DNA of 8,109 nucleotides from Methanosarcinales archaeon (GTDB taxonomy: Archaea > Halobacteriota > Methanosarcinia > Methanosarcinales > Methanogasteraceae), in contig DAOWIV010000149.1 in assembly GCA_030640725.1 (NCBI GenBank), forward strand, positions 1 to 8,109. The letters are read 5' to 3'. Shown here one piece after another: positions 6,731-8,109 of this stretch (the stretch's first letter is position 1; every line of letters begins with the position of its first letter). The translations under genes were made by a program, and so were the position numbers. Under the pieces are notes generated by a model. The model ran no database searches. It worked only from the letters and a program-made list of their open reading frames with translations, and was not told where the DNA came from.

Positions 6731-6734
6731 AAAG
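6717..6734. promoter_or_regulatory. Candidate operator: perfect 6-bp palindrome overlapping the BRE
   Basis: CTTTCG (6717-6722) and CGAAAG (6729-6734) are exact reverse complements separated by GTAGAT. The site overlaps the BRE of the twin-gene promoter, so a protein bound here would be expected to compete with TFB/TBP. This is inference from position and symmetry only. Confidence 0.4.
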
Positions 6735-6757
6735 ACTTTGTGATATGATGTAAGATT

Positions 6758-8109
6758 TCACAACAAAATCACAAACACACTCCCCTTCCCAACCTCGCTC
6801 TCAGCCCTGATGCTTCCGCCATGCCCCTCGATGATTCCCTTGCATATCGCAAGCCCAAGACCCGTGCCGCCAACCTCGCGCGTCAATCCGGAATCCACCT
6901 GATGGAACTTATCAAAGATCATGTCCAGTTCCTCTGGCGGGATTCCGATTCCTGTGTCGCTGACCCTGATCTCAGGATGCCCATCTACCATCCGCGCCCA
7001 AATTCGGATCTCGCCTTCCTTTGTGAACTTCAGGGCATTGCCGATGAGATTCACAAAGACCTGCACCAGTCGATCACGATCTCCGGTGATCCGGGGCGAT
7101 TCTCCTTGCAGATCGAGGCGAATCGGAATCCTGCTCTCGTCTGCGATATTTCTCATGCTTTCAACCGATTCCCTGATGATACCGTACAGATCCACCGGCT
7201 CAAGACTTAGTTTCAGGTTCCCTGTCTCGATTCTGGAGATATCAAGGAGATCACTTACGAGTCTCTTCTGCCGCTCAATATTGCGATCGATGATCCGGAG
7301 CATCTCCTCTCTTGTGCGAACATCCTTTTCTGAACCAGAAAGTGATTTCAGCACATCCGTAGAAAGTTTTATGGATGTAAGCGGCGTCTTAAGTTCGTGT
7401 GAGACCATCGAGACGAACTCGGATTTCAGCCGGTCCAGTTCCAGCAATCTGGTGTTTGCTGACGCAAGTTCGATATTCGACCTTCTCAGGTCATCCGTCT
7501 TCCTTTCAACTTCGCATTCCAGCTCTTTGTTCCATCTGGAGAAGAGGAGAACGATGCTGCCGCTTCCGGCAAGGATGGTTGCGATAACGATTGCGATGAA
7601 GAGTATCTGCTTCCGGTAGACAGAACGTATCAGTGCCCCCACCTCACTCTCAGGAACGCTTGTGGCAACAGACCAGACACGGTCACGCCAGACGACCGGT
7701 GTGTATGCCACGATCTGCCGTTCTCCTGTGATCTCGTCGAAATAATAGCCAGTTCCCTCTTTTTCTCGCATCTGCTCCCGCAAAATATCTGCATAAGACG
7801 AATTATTGGCACAAAAACCTCCGATGTACTTTTTGCCGACCATATCCTCGTGCGCTCCATCATACAGTGATCGCCCTGAGCCTGTGATCATGTATATGTG
7901 TCCACGCCCCTTGGGAATCGTATCGGCAAATATTCGCTTGGAGAGCGCGGATATTTTGATGATCGCAAGTATCACGCCTTTAAATTCATTATCTTTACAC
8001 ACCGGCACCCATGCGTATGAACCGAGTCCACCTTCGAAGAGCAGTGTTGGGCCTGCGACATAAGTCTCTTTGCGATCCCTTGCAAGGTCGAATGCCTGAT
8101 TTTTGTTCG
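6758..8109 (-). CDS. Membrane sensor histidine kinase with Cache-type sensor (N-terminus beyond the right edge)
   Basis: The frame is open to the right edge: 449 residues are visible and the true start lies outside. The GTG at 8008 is not the start, because homologous-looking sequence continues upstream. Residues 1 to about 160 look like the later part of a Cache sensor, with YAWVPV, GVILAIIKIS, the IYMITGSGRSLYDG strand pair, and AYTPVVWRDRVWSVATSVPE. A membrane helix follows (about 167-189), then a coiled coil (about 190-225) with no HAMP or PAS domain. HisKA has the H-box SHELKTP with the phospho-acceptor H237. HATPase_c has the N-box NLIGNAL (about 353-359), the G1 motif DTGIGIPPE (from 384), the F-box FDKFHQ and the G2 motif GGTGLGLAI (413-421). 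All catalytic motifs look intact. There is no C-terminal receiver domain and no response regulator in the window. It should sense an extracellular ligand and phosphorylate an unseen partner. Control of the adjacent surface-protein operon is possible but unproven. Confidence 0.93.
   Translation of the reverse strand, partial: NKNQAFDLARDRKETYVAGPTLLFEGGLGSYAWVPVCKDNEFKGVILAIIKISALSKRIFADTIPKGRGHIYMITGSGRSLYDGAHEDMVGKKYIGGFCANNSSYADILREQMREKEGTGYYFDEITGERQIVAYTPVVWRDRVWSVATSVPESEVGALIRSVYRKQILFIAIVIATILAGSGSIVLLFSRWNKELECEVERKTDDLRRSNIELASANTRLLELDRLKSEFVSMVSHELKTPLTSIKLSTDVLKSLSGSEKDVRTREEMLRIIDRNIERQKRLVSDLLDISRIETGNLKLSLEPVDLYGIIRESVESMRNIADESRIPIRLDLQGESPRITGDRDRLVQVFVNLIGNALKFTKEGEIRIWARMVDGHPEIRVSDTGIGIPPEELDMIFDKFHQVDSGLTREVGGTGLGLAICKGIIEGHGGSIRAESEVGKGSVFVILL

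Noticed and set aside
6738..6763. CRP-like site TTGTGA...TCACAA
   Set aside because: The spacing between half-sites is 14 nt, not the 6 nt between TGTGA and TCACA of CRP sites, and the context is archaeal. Kept only as one of several symmetric elements in the gap.
6921..7619. Plus-strand ORF (232 codons) opposite the histidine kinase
   Set aside because: The translation is a serine- and arginine-rich low-quality sequence, as expected from the antisense of a kinase gene. All catalytic motifs lie on the minus strand.
1..8109. tRNA, rRNA, insertion sequence or prophage genes
   Set aside because: No cloverleaf-like or rRNA-like stretch, transposase motif or terminal inverted repeat was seen. 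The window is almost fully covered by protein-coding genes on one strand.

Overview
The window looks like a piece of a euryarchaeal chromosome, perhaps from a methanogen or an anaerobic methane/alkane-oxidising relative; the lineage is inference. The best support is an archaeal promoter at about 6708-6723: a TTTAAATA TATA box directly preceded by a CGAAAGG-type BRE. It is followed at a sensible distance by a GGAGG ribosome binding site and an ORF with a signal peptide. Many predicted exported segments also carry N-x-S/T sequons, and two proteins carry lipoboxes. All convincing genes lie on the minus strand, so the window is read from right to left.

Right edge (8109-6758): the C-terminal 449 residues of a membrane sensor histidine kinase. 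It has an extracytoplasmic Cache-type sensor, one visible membrane helix, a coiled coil, and HisKA and HATPase_c domains. The N-terminus lies outside the window and no response regulator is visible. A 123-bp intergenic region (6635-6757) follows and carries the promoter and several inverted repeats. Next (6634-4056) is a two-gene operon encoding strongly similar secreted beta-sandwich proteins of 428 and 424 aa. It ends in a hairpin plus T9 terminator whose stem begins at the second gene's stop codon.

Left half (4015-1): a tightly packed run of five envelope genes. These are a small lipoprotein with a possible PepSY-like C-terminus, a five-helix membrane protein with an exported C-terminal domain, a TolB/PD40 beta-propeller lipoprotein, a small protein with a helix at each end around a sequon-rich ectodomain, and a multi-helix membrane protein cut by the left edge. 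ATGA and 17-nt overlaps and a 1-nt gap (or 19 nt with the alternative start) suggest co-transcription and translational coupling. No visible protein carries an enzymatic motif apart from the kinase.

Taken together, the window encodes a sensor kinase next to cell-surface and envelope proteins of unknown function. A surface-sensing or envelope-maintenance locus is a reasonable hypothesis, but only the gene order supports it. The most unusual sequence-level points are four. A 38-bp direct repeat sits at the 3' end of the five-helix gene, and its second copy is read in another frame and supplies the stop codon. The twin surface proteins show patchy near-identity. A cysteine pair is present in only one twin. 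Palindromes overlap and flank the twin-gene promoter.
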